DNA of 64,000 bases from an uncultured Dysosmobacter sp. (GCA_934590165.1 CAKTOO010000004.1:1-64000); one strand, 5' to 3'. Counted from the first letter of the stretch, positions 51,000-60,407 are shown. The notes: generated from the sequence alone by a model not told the origin. Numbers and translations are program-made.

Positions 51000-51440
51000 T
51001 CAACCCGCGAGAATCTCAAACTTCACGACACCTTCCAGGCTTTCCACATCTGCCAGCAACTGATCCAAGGACTCCTCCATCTCCGAGGTTTCCGCGGAAA
51101 TGGTCACTGCCGCGCAGCCGTTGGTGGGGATGCTCTGGTTGATGGTGAGGATATTGGCGCCGGATGACGCGAACACCGCCAGCACCCGGGACAGCACGCC
51201 GGTGTTGTCCTTCAGCATGGCGTAAAAAGTGATGATGTGCTCGGACTTCATGTCATTGAAGGGCTGCACGGAGTCCTTGTACTTGTAGAACGCACTGCGG
51301 CTGATGCCCGCCAGCTTGGTGGCGGCGCCCACGGTGTCCACCTCACCGGTCTGCATCATCCGCTTGGCCTCCGCCACTTTGATGAAAATTTCCGGAAGGG
51401 CGTCTGCTGCCACGATATAATATTTGATTTCTCTCGCCAT
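51000..51440 (-). CDS. ThrR/PheB-like ACT-domain regulator (UPF0735)
   Basis: 146 residues from ATG 51440 after GTAGGAGGCAGACAAA. The N-terminal part has a helix-turn-helix-like segment EVDTVGAATKLAGISRSAFY with YKDSVQPF. The C-terminal ACT domain (about 70-146) shows TFYAMLKDNTGVLSRVLAVF, ANILTINQSIP and VTISAETSEMEESLDQLL. Bacillus ThrR, formerly PheB, represses hom-thrC; the present gene stands directly in front of hom, so threonine-responsive control of this operon is likely. Its promoter is at 51482-51510. Confidence 0.85.
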   Translation of the reverse strand: MAREIKYYIVAADALPEIFIKVAEAKRMMQTGEVDTVGAATKLAGISRSAFYKYKDSVQPFNDMKSEHIITFYAMLKDNTGVLSRVLAVFASSGANILTINQSIPTNGCAAVTISAETSEMEESLDQLLADVESLEGVVKFEILAG

Positions 51441-51481
51441 TTTGTCTGCCTCCTACGGTCAATTGTCCTTCTATATGGCTC

Positions 51482-51510
51482 ATCTTAACAAAAAACAGTC
51501 GCACATGCAA
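51482..51510 (-). promoter_or_regulatory. Promoter of the thrR-like/hom/lysC operon
   Basis: On the minus strand TTGCAT (51510-51505) and TAAGAT (51487-51482) are separated by 17 bases; the start codon is 42 bases further. Confidence 0.65.
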
Positions 51511-51601
51511 CGAAAATACCCAAATTTTTTTTGGGGAAAACAGGGAAAGTTGCGTCCCTTTGTCCGCCCATCGTGGGCAAAATGACAGATGTCCCAAAAA
51601 A

Positions 51602-51624
51602 GCGCCCGGCGGACCGCCGGGCAC
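51602..51624 (-). terminator. Terminator of the M18 aminopeptidase gene
   Basis: GTGCCCGGCG/CGCCGGGCGC stem with a 3-base loop, followed by TTTTTTGG on the minus strand, 15 bases after the stop. Confidence 0.85.
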
Positions 51625-51639
51625 TTTTCGTCAAAAAGT

Positions 51640-53046
51640 TTACTTTTCCGCCTCATAGACCGCTTTCATGGCCCGATAGGTCTCATAGCAGTCCAGCTTG
51701 GCCACCGTCTCAAAGGGGGCGTGCATACTGAGCACCGGCACACCGGCGTCCAGGGTGGTAATGTTGCGATTTGCCATATACACGGCCACGGTACCGCCGC
51801 CGCCGGCATCCACCTTGCCCAGCTCCGCGATCTGCCAGACCACGCCGGCCTTGTCCAGCAGGTTCCGGACGTAGGCCACTGTCTCCGCGTCAGCGTCGGA
51901 GGCGCCGGACTTGCCACGGGCTCCGGTATACTTGCAAAGGCCTACGCCGTAGTTCAGATAGGCGGCGTTGCGCTTTTCGTACACCTCGGCATAGTCGGGG
52001 TCGTAGGCCGCCGTCACATCGGCGCTGAGACAGAAAGAGTGCTCGTAACACACCCGCAGGGCGGCGCCCTGGGCCTCGCACAGGTCCTCCAGGAAGGTAT
52101 CAAACGCGGCGGACTGCATACCCGTCACGCCGTCGGAGCCGATCTCCTCCTTGTCCGCCAGCATACACACAGCGGTCTTCGCAGGCGTGGCCTCCAGGTC
52201 CAGCAGAGCCCGCAGGGCCGCGTAGCCGCAGACCCGGTCATCGTGGCCGTAGGCGCCGATCATGGAGCGGTCCAGGCCGATGTCGCAGGCATTGGCCGCA
52301 GGGACAGCCTCCAGCTCCGCGGAGGTGAAGTCATCCTCCGTGATGCCGTACTTCTCGTTCAGCAGCTTCATGACCGCCAGCTTCACCCGGCCGGTGTCCT
52401 CCTCGTCGCCGATGGGGCGGCTGCCCAGCAGCAGATTCAGCGTCTCGGCGGGGATGGCGCTGGCCAGGGGTTTTTTGGCCTGCTCCTGGCCCAGGTGGGG
52501 CAGCAGGTCTGTGATGACCAGCTTGGGGTCTCCCCTGTCGGCGCCGATGTTCACCTGCACCGTGGTGCCGTCCTTCAGGGCCACCACGCCGTGGAGTTCC
52601 AGGGGGATGGTCACCCACTGGTACTTACGCAGGCCGCCGTAGTAGTGGGTCTTGAAAAAGGCCAGTTCACTGTCCTCGTACAGGGGATTGGGCTTCAGGT
52701 CCAGCCGGGGAGAGTCGATGTGGGCGGCGGCGATCTGCACGCCCTCCGCCAGGCTCTTTTCACCGATATGGGCCAGCATGACAGCCTTGCCCCGGTTGCA
52801 GCGGTACAGCTTGTCCCCGGGCTTCACCGCCATGCCCCGGACAAAGGGCCGGTAACCCTTTGTCTCCGCCAGGCGAACGGTCTCCGCGGCGCACAGGCGC
52901 TCCGTCTTGCCGGCATCCAGAAACGCCATGTAATCCCGGCAGTACTCCTCCATGGCGGCCAGGTCCTTTTCGCCCAGCTTGTCATAGCCGTTTTTCTGGG
53001 TGGAAAACAGCTTTTTCTTCAATTCCTTAATCTCATTGCTCTCCAT
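51640..53046 (-). CDS. M18-family aminopeptidase (ApeB-like)
   Basis: 468 residues from ATG 53046 (MESNEIKELKKKLFSTQKNG) behind AAGGAGGAAAAAGCAC; its first codons overlap the end of the Sua5-CoaE gene by 14 bases. The two-metal centre of M18 is seen in QIAAAHIDSPRLDLKP, LADKEEIGSDGVTGMQ (with catalytic Glu-Glu) and SADVTAAYDPDYA, and the last His in VPVLSMHAPFETVAK. The central lid or dimerisation insert (about 140-290, KTHYYGGLRKYQWVTIPLEL) is typical of the family. It removes N-terminal, often acidic, residues from peptides in the cytoplasm. Confidence 0.93.
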   Translation of the reverse strand: MESNEIKELKKKLFSTQKNGYDKLGEKDLAAMEEYCRDYMAFLDAGKTERLCAAETVRLAETKGYRPFVRGMAVKPGDKLYRCNRGKAVMLAHIGEKSLAEGVQIAAAHIDSPRLDLKPNPLYEDSELAFFKTHYYGGLRKYQWVTIPLELHGVVALKDGTTVQVNIGADRGDPKLVITDLLPHLGQEQAKKPLASAIPAETLNLLLGSRPIGDEEDTGRVKLAVMKLLNEKYGITEDDFTSAELEAVPAANACDIGLDRSMIGAYGHDDRVCGYAALRALLDLEATPAKTAVCMLADKEEIGSDGVTGMQSAAFDTFLEDLCEAQGAALRVCYEHSFCLSADVTAAYDPDYAEVYEKRNAAYLNYGVGLCKYTGARGKSGASDADAETVAYVRNLLDKAGVVWQIAELGKVDAGGGGTVAVYMANRNITTLDAGVPVLSMHAPFETVAKLDCYETYRAMKAVYEAEK

Positions 53047-54706
53047 GTGCTTTTTCCTCCTTGATGCTCTCCACAAGGCGCTCGAAAAATTCCTTGGCCT
53101 CCGCCTCAAAGGCCTCCGCCGTGTCGGCGCCGTTGTTCAGTTCATAATCACATTTGCCCCGGTAATACTCGTCCGGCTTCTGGGCGGAGATCCGCAGGCG
53201 GGCATACTGCTCCGAGATGTTGTCCCGAGCCATAATACGCCGGACCCGCAGCTCCAGGGGCGAGGTGATGGCCACTGTCTTGTCGCACAGCCGGTCCACA
53301 CCGCTTTCCAGCAGATTGATGGCGTCGATGGCAAAGAGGCGGTAATTCTCATCCGCCAGCAGGCGGCTGACCTCCGGCTTCATGAACTGGTAGACGATGC
53401 TGTTCAGCTGGGCCATACGGTCCTTGTCGCTGAAGGCCTCCTCCCCAAGACGCTTCCGGTCCAGCTTGCCGTCCAGGCTGAACACACCGGGGAACGTGGT
53501 GTGGATGGCTCCGCGCAGGCCCTCGTCGGTCTCCAGCATGCAGTGATACACGGCGTCACAGTCGATGACCTTGCCTCCCAGGCTCTCAATGGCCCGCAGG
53601 GCGCTGGTCTTGCCGGCGCCGGTGCCGCCGGTGAGACCCAGCACCACCCGGGTGCTGTCCGCTTCAATGATGTGGAAGCCGGCGGCCTTTTTCAGCCGGT
53701 TTCCCACCGCCAGGCCCAGCCCTCGGTTATCCGGGCACTGGGCGTAGATCTCCTCCACAGCACTGTTGTCAAAGGTCCGCAGGGCGTCAAACACCCGCTG
53801 GGAATGGGCCAGCTTGTCGCCGCTGGGTCCCAGGGTGTGGACCTCCTGCGCCGAAAACAGGTGTACATACTCATCAAAGCAGATGACGCCGTCCCCGGGC
53901 TTCACCCGCCGCAAAATTTCCTGGGCGGACTTGTCCGGCGCGCCGGTGACCACCGTTACGGGGGCCTTAGGCGCGTAGTGGCGGTACTTCATGCCGGGGG
54001 CCTTGGGCTGTTCTCCCGCCCCCAGGGCGCGGGTCACGGCCTTGTCCACATCGATGTGGCCGATGAGGCGTTCCAGGTCCTCCAGGGGCAGTCCGCCGGG
54101 GCGCAGCAGCCGGGGCGGCTCACAGGTCAGGTCCAGAATGGTGGATTCCACGCCCACGGAACAGGGGCCGCCGTCCACCACGCCCTCGATCTTGCCGTCC
54201 ATGTCCTCCAGCACGTCCTGGGCCGTGGTACAGCTGGGGCGTCCGGAGGTGTTGGCGCTGGGAGCCGCCACGGGCACTCCCGCCTCCCGGATGATGGCGG
54301 CAGTGACGGGATGGGCGGGACAGCGCATGGCCACAGTGTCCAACCCGGCGGTGATAATGGAAGGCACCACATCTGTCCGGCACTTCAGGATCATGGTCAA
54401 AGGACCCGGCCAGAACTTCCGGGCCAGCACGTAGGCCAGGGGTGGAATGTCCCGGCAGTACCGGGGCAGCCACTGCTGGCCGGGGATGGTCAAAATGAGG
54501 GGGTTGTCCTGGGGACGGCCTTTGGCCTCGAAAATGCGTTGAACGGCCGCCGGGTCCAGGCCGTTGGCAGCCAGTCCGTACACCGTCTCCGTGGGGATGC
54601 CCAGGAGGCCGCCGTCCCGCAAAATTTTGGCAGCGGCGCTGATCTTCTCCTCCACGCCCTTCTGGGGGCCCTTGGTATCCCGCAGGTCAAAATACAATGT
54701 CTGCAT
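53033..54706 (-). CDS. Fusion of threonylcarbamoyl-AMP synthase (Sua5) and dephospho-CoA kinase (CoaE)
   Basis: 557 residues from ATG 54706. Residues about 1-215 are the YrdC domain: GGLLGIPTETVYGLAANGLD, KGRPQDNPLILTI, KFWPGPLTMILK and AAPSANTSGRPS. Residues about 225-345 are the C-terminal Sua5 domain beginning APGMKYRHYAPKAPVTVV. From about 355 a complete CoaE follows: VLGLTGGTGAGKTSALRAIE (P-loop), VIDCDAVYHCML, RLGEEAFSD and VAITSPLELRVRRIMARDN. There is no stop or frameshift between the parts, and the junction VGNRLKKAAGFHIIEADS is continuous. One chain would thus make the t6A tRNA precursor and finish coenzyme A. The two reactions share no intermediate, apart from ATP use. Confidence 0.9.
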   Translation of the reverse strand: MQTLYFDLRDTKGPQKGVEEKISAAAKILRDGGLLGIPTETVYGLAANGLDPAAVQRIFEAKGRPQDNPLILTIPGQQWLPRYCRDIPPLAYVLARKFWPGPLTMILKCRTDVVPSIITAGLDTVAMRCPAHPVTAAIIREAGVPVAAPSANTSGRPSCTTAQDVLEDMDGKIEGVVDGGPCSVGVESTILDLTCEPPRLLRPGGLPLEDLERLIGHIDVDKAVTRALGAGEQPKAPGMKYRHYAPKAPVTVVTGAPDKSAQEILRRVKPGDGVICFDEYVHLFSAQEVHTLGPSGDKLAHSQRVFDALRTFDNSAVEEIYAQCPDNRGLGLAVGNRLKKAAGFHIIEADSTRVVLGLTGGTGAGKTSALRAIESLGGKVIDCDAVYHCMLETDEGLRGAIHTTFPGVFSLDGKLDRKRLGEEAFSDKDRMAQLNSIVYQFMKPEVSRLLADENYRLFAIDAINLLESGVDRLCDKTVAITSPLELRVRRIMARDNISEQYARLRISAQKPDEYYRGKCDYELNNGADTAEAFEAEAKEFFERLVESIKEEKAHGEQ

Positions 54707-54755
54707 AACTTCGCCTCTATCTCTTTCATCGGGCTTTGGCCCGGTTCATTCTTGT

Positions 54756-55817
54756 TTATGCTTCCCCGTTTTTCAGCTTTTCCGCCTGGTCGGCGGTGAT
54801 CAGGGCGTCTATCAGCTCGTCCAGGCTGCCGTCCATGATCGCATCAATTTTATAAAGGGTCAGGCCGATGCGGTGGTCTGTCACCCTTCCCTGGGGAAAG
54901 TTGTAAGTGCGGATACGCTCGCTGCGGTCACCGCTGCCCACCTGGCTTTTCCGCGTTCCGGCAATGGCGGCGTCCTGCTTGGCCCGCTCCATCTCATAAA
55001 GCCGGGACCGCAGGACCTTCATGGCTTTATCTTTGTTTTTATACTGGCTCCGCTCATCCTGGCACTCCACCACCAGGCCCGTGGGCAGGTGGGTGATGCG
55101 GATGGCGGATTCCGTTTTATTCACGTGCTGGCCTCCGGCACCGGAGGAACGGTACGTGTCGATCTGCAAGTCCTTGGGGTCGATAGCGACCTCCACCTCC
55201 TCCGCCTCCGGCAGCACCGCCACCGTGGCGGCACTGGTATGGATGCGGCCGCCGGACTCCGTCTCCGGTACCCGTTGGACCCGGTGGACGCCGCTTTCAA
55301 ATTTCAGCCGGGACCAGGCGCCCTCCCCCTCGATGAGGATACTGCACTCCTTCACGCCCCCCAGCTCCGTTTCATTGAGGTTCACGATGTCCAGGCTCCA
55401 ACCCTTGGCCTGGGCGTACATGGTATACATCCGCAAAAGGGAGTGGGCGAATAAAGCGCCCTCCTCCCCGCCGACGCCGCCCCGCAGCTCCATGACCACG
55501 CTGCGGCTGTCACTGGGGTCTCTGGGCAGCAGCAACAGCTTCAGCTCCCCCTCCAGGCGCGCCGCTTCCTCTTTGGCGGCGGCGTATTCCGCCTGGGCAA
55601 GCTCCCGGAAATCCGGGTCGTGAAGCAGACTCTCCGCCTCCGCCTGGTGGGCCTCCGCCTTTTGGAGGGCGTTCCAGGCAAGCACCACCGGCTCCAGTTC
55701 CTTTAGCTCCCGGGTGACGGCCTTCAGCCGCTGGCTGTCGCCGTATACCGCAGGGTCTCCCAGCTGGGCTTGCAGGTCCTCGTACCGCAGGGCGACCTCC
55801 TTCAGTTTTTCCCGCAT
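54756..55817 (-). CDS. prfA: Peptide chain release factor 1
   Basis: 353 residues from ATG 55817 after AAAGGAGTGCGCTT. The GGQ loop that triggers peptidyl-tRNA hydrolysis is in SSGAGGQHVNKTESAIR. The codon-recognition tripeptide has the RF1 form P-x-T (QRVPETESGG) rather than SPF of RF2. The first domain is a long coiled helix (LKEVALRYEDLQAQLGDPAV). It reads UAA and UAG. The methyltransferase gene prmC, often next to it, is not in this neighbourhood. Confidence 0.95.
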   Translation of the reverse strand: MREKLKEVALRYEDLQAQLGDPAVYGDSQRLKAVTRELKELEPVVLAWNALQKAEAHQAEAESLLHDPDFRELAQAEYAAAKEEAARLEGELKLLLLPRDPSDSRSVVMELRGGVGGEEGALFAHSLLRMYTMYAQAKGWSLDIVNLNETELGGVKECSILIEGEGAWSRLKFESGVHRVQRVPETESGGRIHTSAATVAVLPEAEEVEVAIDPKDLQIDTYRSSGAGGQHVNKTESAIRITHLPTGLVVECQDERSQYKNKDKAMKVLRSRLYEMERAKQDAAIAGTRKSQVGSGDRSERIRTYNFPQGRVTDHRIGLTLYKIDAIMDGSLDELIDALITADQAEKLKNGEA

Positions 55818-55856
55818 AAGCGCACTCCTTTCCTGAAACTCAGAAAAAGAGGGGCA

Positions 55857-56342
55857 CTACCGGGCCAGCAGTTCCCGCGCCTGGCGGAGAAATTCCTCCT
55901 GCCAGAAGGTGTAGCCCACGGAGCCGCTGCGCAGGGACACCGCCGCCGTATGGGGCTGGGCGGTATACAGGTCCATCTGGTCATAGACCTCCTCGTTTTT
56001 TCCGTCGCTGCTGCGGGTGACCACATAGGCCACATTCTCCAGCTTTTTGCCGTGTGCCTTCAAAAAGGTCCGCATAACACTGCTGCACCGTCCGGCCCAC
56101 ACCGGCGTGCCCAGGATGACCAGCCGGTAATCCTGAAGACGCTTTTCCGTCTCAAAGTGGGACAGGGGCTGGGTGGTCTTTTTCATGGCGTCCATGCCAC
56201 AGCGGATCCAGCCCTTAAAGCCGCTCCGCTCCACAGCGTCATGGATCTCCACCAGTTCGGCATCCAGCGCCTCCGCCACCTCCAGCATAGCCTTTTTCGT
56301 CTTGCCGGAGCGGGAGTAATACAAACACAATACGTCGCTCAT
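55857..56342 (-). CDS. Flavodoxin-like protein
   Basis: 161 residues from ATG 56342 (MSDVLCLYYSRSGKTKKAML) after GAGGAGAACAAA. The phosphate loop YYSRSGKTKKA and a second FMN-binding loop VILGTPVWAGRCSSVMRTF place it in the flavodoxin superfamily. An insert (GWIRCGMDAMKKTTQPLSHF) is common to the flavodoxin group found in clostridia beside EFR1-type proteins. A role in electron transfer is inferred. It starts within 11 bases of the upstream YdcF-like gene stop. Confidence 0.8.
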   Translation of the reverse strand: MSDVLCLYYSRSGKTKKAMLEVAEALDAELVEIHDAVERSGFKGWIRCGMDAMKKTTQPLSHFETEKRLQDYRLVILGTPVWAGRCSSVMRTFLKAHGKKLENVAYVVTRSSDGKNEEVYDQMDLYTAQPHTAAVSLRSGSVGYTFWQEEFLRQARELLAR

Positions 56343-56352
56343 TTTGTTCTCC

Positions 56353-57114
56353 TCAATCAAAGATCAGCGTTTTGCCCAGGGCGAAAAACTCCCGGACATA
56401 ATAGTTGGCATTCAGCAGCAGCCAGGGAACCTCCGCCGGGATATCCAGGGCCGTCAGCCCCTCCCGCTGGGCAATGAGGTGGGCACGGAAGCAGTGGAAA
56501 TCGTTGGTGACCACCGCCACCACCGCCGACTCCGGGTCAATGCCCGCCTGGCGCAGCACCTCCTTGGAAAAGGCAAAGTTTTCTGCCGTGGAGGTGGAAC
56601 GCTCCTCCAGCAGCAGACGGCTTTCCTCGATCTCCATGGCCGTCAGCTGCCGGCGCATACACTCTGCCTCGGTGATATCCTCCCCGTTCCCCTGTCCGCC
56701 GGAGAGCACCGCAGGGATATCTGGATGGGCGTTCAGGTACTCCGCCGCCGCGTTGATGCGGCTTCGGAGGATCAGGGAGGGATTCTCCCCGTTAACGCCG
56801 GCACCCAGCACGATGACCGCATCCGCCGGCAGGGCGGAATTGTCCCGCTCGCCATGGGACAGCAGCAGTCCTTCCACCAGTAAAAACAGCAGCAGCACGG
56901 CAGAAATCCCGGCAAGGAATATCCGTTGACACCGCTTGCCAGCTCTCGATTTTTCCGCCCAGCGCCCCAGAAAAACCGCCAGGACACACACGCCGGCCAA
57001 TGCCAGTGCCAAAAGACCGGAAAAGCGGATGCCGGGCACCACGGTCAGGCCCAGTACGGACACCAGCAGCAGGAGGGCAGTCAGGACCCACAGGACTTTT
57101 TCTCTCTTTTTCAA
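56353..57114 (-). CDS. ElyC/SanA/YdcF-family membrane protein (DUF218)
   Basis: 253 residues from TTG 57114 behind GAGGAGAAGAC. Three hydrophobic helices fill about 8-85. The DUF218 domain follows with DAVIVLGAGVNGENPSLILR, PAVLSGGQGNGEDITEAECM, EERSTSTAENFAFSKEVL and VTNDFHCFRAHLIAQREG. Members of this family influence cell-envelope polymer metabolism, probably on lipid-linked intermediates, but the reaction is not settled. It lies in a stretch with murF, ddl and an FtsW/RodA gene, in agreement with an envelope role. Confidence 0.85.
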   Translation of the reverse strand: MKKREKVLWVLTALLLLVSVLGLTVVPGIRFSGLLALALAGVCVLAVFLGRWAEKSRAGKRCQRIFLAGISAVLLLFLLVEGLLLSHGERDNSALPADAVIVLGAGVNGENPSLILRSRINAAAEYLNAHPDIPAVLSGGQGNGEDITEAECMRRQLTAMEIEESRLLLEERSTSTAENFAFSKEVLRQAGIDPESAVVAVVTNDFHCFRAHLIAQREGLTALDIPAEVPWLLLNANYYVREFFALGKTLIFD

Positions 57115-57138
57115 AGTCTTCTCCTCTTTGAACCGCCG

Positions 57139-59040
57139 TTATTCTCCGGCTTCCAGACTCAGGGCCTCCCATCTTTCATACAGGGCATCCAGCTCCGCCT
57201 GGGCCGCCTCTTTTTCCTTCATCAGCTCATTGAGCTTCTCATAGTCGCAGGCGGCGGTCTCCATATCTGTATCCAGTGCGGCTATACGCTCCTCTGTCTT
57301 GGTAATATCCCGCTCACAGATGGTCAGCTGCCGCCGGGCGGCCTGCTGAGCCCGGTTAGCGGGACGGGGCCGTTCTGTGATGGCTTTTTCCTTTACAGGC
57401 TTTGGAGCTTCTTCCTTATTGGCTTCCTCCTGGGCCTTCACCTGCCGGTACTGGGCAAAGCCCATGGGATAGTCGGTGATGGTGCCGTCCGCCAGCTCCC
57501 AGATGCGGGTGGCGAAGCGGTTGATGAAATAGCGGTCGTGGCTGACAAACAGCAATGTACCGTCGTAGGCCTCCACCGCCTCCTCGATCCACTCCCGGGA
57601 GGCAATGTCCAGGTGGTTGGTGGGCTCGTCCAAAATGAGGAAGTTGATCTCATCGTCCATGAGCATACAAAGCCGCAGGCGGCTCTGCTCACCGCCGGAG
57701 AGGACGGATACGGGTTTGAACACATCCTCTCCCGCAAAATCATAGGCCGCCAGCCGGTTCCGGGCAGACTGGGCGGAAAGGCCCTTTTTCGCTGCCATCA
57801 TATTTTCCACCAGGTTCCAGTCCGGATGGTCAAAGTGGATGATCTGAGGCAGGTAAGCCGCTTTCACCTGGGGGCCTGTCCGGATACGGCCGTCATCGGG
57901 ATACAGCTCCCCCATAATCATTTTGATGAGGGTGGATTTGCCGGTACCGTTGTCGCCGATAAGGGCGATGCGCTCACCGCCCTCGATCTTCAGGGTGATA
58001 CCGCCAAACAGGTGCTTGTCCCCATAGCTCTTGGCAATGTTCCGCAGGGCCAGCACCTCGTCCCCGTGGAATTCAGCCGTGGAGAAGCGGGCGTCCATTT
58101 TCTTCGCCTTGGTGGGCTTGGAGGTGGTACGCATCCGCTCGATGCGCTTTTCCATGGAAATGGCCCGGCGGTACGTCTTGTCCATGCCCTGGAAAGCCCA
58201 CAGCCGCAGCTGCTCTGCGGCCTTTTCCAGCTGCTGGATCTTCGCCTGCTCCTTCTGGTACTGCTTCATGCGCTCCTGGTAGCGGCGCTCCTTTTCCACG
58301 GCATAAAAACTGTAATTGCCGCTGTAAAACTCCGCCTTGCCGTCCAGCACCTCGATGACCCGGGTGACGATCCGGTCCAGGAAATAGCGGTCATGGGAAA
58401 TGACCACCACCGTGCCCTTGAAGCCCCGGATATACTCCTCCAACCATTCGGTGGCGTGGAGGTCCAGGTGGTTGGTGGGCTCGTCCAGCAACAAAATGTC
58501 CGTGTCCTCCAGAATAAGGCGGCCCAGGTTCACCCGGGTCTTTTCGCCGCCGGAAAGGCTGTCAAACAGCTGGCTTCGCATCTCCCGGGAAATGGACAGG
58601 CCGTTTGCAATCTTATTGACGGCCACATCCGTATCGTAGCCGCCGAAAGCCTCGAATTTTTCCGACAGCTTGCCGTACCGCCGCAACACGGTGGGGTCAC
58701 TGTCCCCCGCCGCCATGCGCTCTGTCAGGGACTCCATCTCCTCCGCCAGGGTCTGCTGGCGGGAAAAAGCCGTCCGCAGCACATCCTCCACCGTATAACC
58801 GGCGGGATAAACCGGGATCTGGGAGATCAGGCCCATCCGCCGCCCCTGGCCGATGGTGATAGTACCCTCGTCATAATCCAGCTCCCCGGTCAAAATTTTA
58901 AACAGGGTGGATTTTCCGGCGCCGTTCTTGCCCAGCAAGCCAACCCGCTCGCCCTGGTCGATCTGAAAGGTCAGTCCGTCCAGCACGTTGTGGCCCACCT
59001 CAAAGGACTTTACCAGTCCGTTTACTTGGATCTCAATCAT
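57139..59040 (-). CDS. ABC-F family ATPase (YdiF/Uup-like)
   Basis: 633 residues from ATG 59040 (MIEIQVNGLVKSFEVGHNVL), overlapping the murF stop by 8 bases. Two ABC domains lie in one chain without membrane spans: GKNGAGKSTLFKIL, SLSGGEKTRVNLG and LLLDEPTNHLDLHA first; GDNGTGKSTLIKMI, LSGGEQSRLRLC and LILDEPTNHLDIAS second. The charged interdomain linker (about 235-300, EKERRYQERMKQYQKEQAKI) is the P-site tRNA-interaction motif, and the C-terminal 90 residues form a coiled coil. ABC-F proteins act on ribosomes; subfamily and any antibiotic-protection role cannot be told from sequence alone. Confidence 0.9.
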   Translation of the reverse strand: MIEIQVNGLVKSFEVGHNVLDGLTFQIDQGERVGLLGKNGAGKSTLFKILTGELDYDEGTITIGQGRRMGLISQIPVYPAGYTVEDVLRTAFSRQQTLAEEMESLTERMAAGDSDPTVLRRYGKLSEKFEAFGGYDTDVAVNKIANGLSISREMRSQLFDSLSGGEKTRVNLGRLILEDTDILLLDEPTNHLDLHATEWLEEYIRGFKGTVVVISHDRYFLDRIVTRVIEVLDGKAEFYSGNYSFYAVEKERRYQERMKQYQKEQAKIQQLEKAAEQLRLWAFQGMDKTYRRAISMEKRIERMRTTSKPTKAKKMDARFSTAEFHGDEVLALRNIAKSYGDKHLFGGITLKIEGGERIALIGDNGTGKSTLIKMIMGELYPDDGRIRTGPQVKAAYLPQIIHFDHPDWNLVENMMAAKKGLSAQSARNRLAAYDFAGEDVFKPVSVLSGGEQSRLRLCMLMDDEINFLILDEPTNHLDIASREWIEEAVEAYDGTLLFVSHDRYFINRFATRIWELADGTITDYPMGFAQYRQVKAQEEANKEEAPKPVKEKAITERPRPANRAQQAARRQLTICERDITKTEERIAALDTDMETAACDYEKLNELMKEKEAAQAELDALYERWEALSLEAGE

Positions 59041-60406
59041 ATCTGCGCTGAAGCTCCGCCACCAGCTCGCCAAAGTGCATGGCATGGGACGCTTTCACCA
59101 GCATGGCGGTGTGGGGTCCCAGCTGCTGGGCAAGCTCCGCAGCGGCTTCCTCCTTCGTTGCGAAATGCAGCATGGCGCCGCCGCTTTGTGCGGTGCCGTC
59201 AGCGATCTTGGCGGCCTTCGTGCCGATGGCCACCACATAGTCGATACCAAGCATGGCCGCCAGGGCGCCCATGTTGTAATGGGCCTGGTCCGTCAGGGCA
59301 CCCAGCTCTCCCATGTCGCCCAGGACCGCCACCCTGCGGTCACATTCGGTCTTGGCCAGCACCTCCAGCGCCGCCGTGACGGACTGGGGGTTGGCGTTAT
59401 AGCAATCGTCCAGAATAATGCGGCCCTCCCGCAGGCGGAGCACCCGCATCCGGGAGCCGGCAGGCTCATAGGCCGCCACGCCCCGGACGATCTCCTCATG
59501 GCTGAGGCCCAACACCTCGCCCACGGCCACCGCCATGGAGGCGGAGTAGACCATATGCTCTCCCGGGGCAGGGATGGACAGGGCATAGGTGCCCTTCTTC
59601 GTGACCACCTTACAGGTGATGCCCTCCACACCGTGATCTGCGATGTCCGTCACCCGCACATCACAGTGCTCCGACTGGCCGCAGCGGATGGTGGAAAATT
59701 TACTTTCCACCGTGTTCAGCAGGGCGTCATCACCATTGAGGACCAGGGTGCCGCCCTCCTTCAGGTTCTCCAGGATCTCGCACTTGGCCTGGAGAATCCC
59801 CTCCCGGCTGCCCAGATACTCGATATGGGCGTCGCCGATATTGGAGATGACGGCGATGTCCGGCCGCACCATCTCCCCCAGATAGCGGATCTCGCCGAAA
59901 TGGTTCATGCCGGTCTCGATGACCGCCGCCTGGTGCTCCGGTCCCAGACCCAGCAGCGTCAGGGGCGTGCCGATGTCGTTATTGAAATTCTCCGGGGTCT
60001 TCAGTGTCCGGTACTTGGCTCCCAGCACAGAGGCGATCATCTCCTTCGTGGTGGTCTTGCCCACGCTGCCGGTGATCTGGACGAAGGGGATGTGGAACTT
60101 ATCCCGGTAAGCGGAGGCCAGAGCCTTGAGGGCCAGCCGGGTATCGTCCACCTTGATGTAAAACTTGTCGGCCCGCAGATCCTTGGGTAGCCGGGCACAC
60201 AGGCAGCCGGCCGCGCCGGCCGACAAGGCGGCGTCAATAAAATCGTGGCCGTCAAACTTCTCTCCCACCCAAGGCAGGAACAAACAGCCCTGCGCCACGC
60301 GGCGGCTGTCTGTGGAGACAGCGGTCACCGCCGGGACATCCTCCCGGGGGTTCCACCACACGCCGCCGACGGCGGACGCGATCTCCTGTACTGTCATTGG
60401 CTGCAT
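59033..60406 (-). CDS. murF: UDP-MurNAc-tripeptide-D-Ala-D-Ala ligase MurF
   Basis: 457 residues from ATG 60406 behind GAGGAGAGGTTGAT, 1 base after the ddl stop. The Mur-ligase ATP loop is QITGSVGKTTTKEMIASVLG; FNNDIGTPLTLLGLGPEHQA and VIETGMNHFGEI follow in the MurF-typical order. ILDDCYNANPQSVTAALEVL is the C-terminal domain signature. It joins D-Ala-D-Ala, made by the upstream Ddl, to the UDP-MurNAc tripeptide, the last cytoplasmic precursor step. Confidence 0.95.
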   Translation of the reverse strand: MQPMTVQEIASAVGGVWWNPREDVPAVTAVSTDSRRVAQGCLFLPWVGEKFDGHDFIDAALSAGAAGCLCARLPKDLRADKFYIKVDDTRLALKALASAYRDKFHIPFVQITGSVGKTTTKEMIASVLGAKYRTLKTPENFNNDIGTPLTLLGLGPEHQAAVIETGMNHFGEIRYLGEMVRPDIAVISNIGDAHIEYLGSREGILQAKCEILENLKEGGTLVLNGDDALLNTVESKFSTIRCGQSEHCDVRVTDIADHGVEGITCKVVTKKGTYALSIPAPGEHMVYSASMAVAVGEVLGLSHEEIVRGVAAYEPAGSRMRVLRLREGRIILDDCYNANPQSVTAALEVLAKTECDRRVAVLGDMGELGALTDQAHYNMGALAAMLGIDYVVAIGTKAAKIADGTAQSGGAMLHFATKEEAAAELAQQLGPHTAMLVKASHAMHFGELVAELQRRYD

Positions 60407-60407
60407 A

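Noticed and set aside
56926..59379. Plus-strand frame of 817 codons opposite the ABC-F gene
   Set aside because: Antisense of Walker and signature motifs; no domain of its own.
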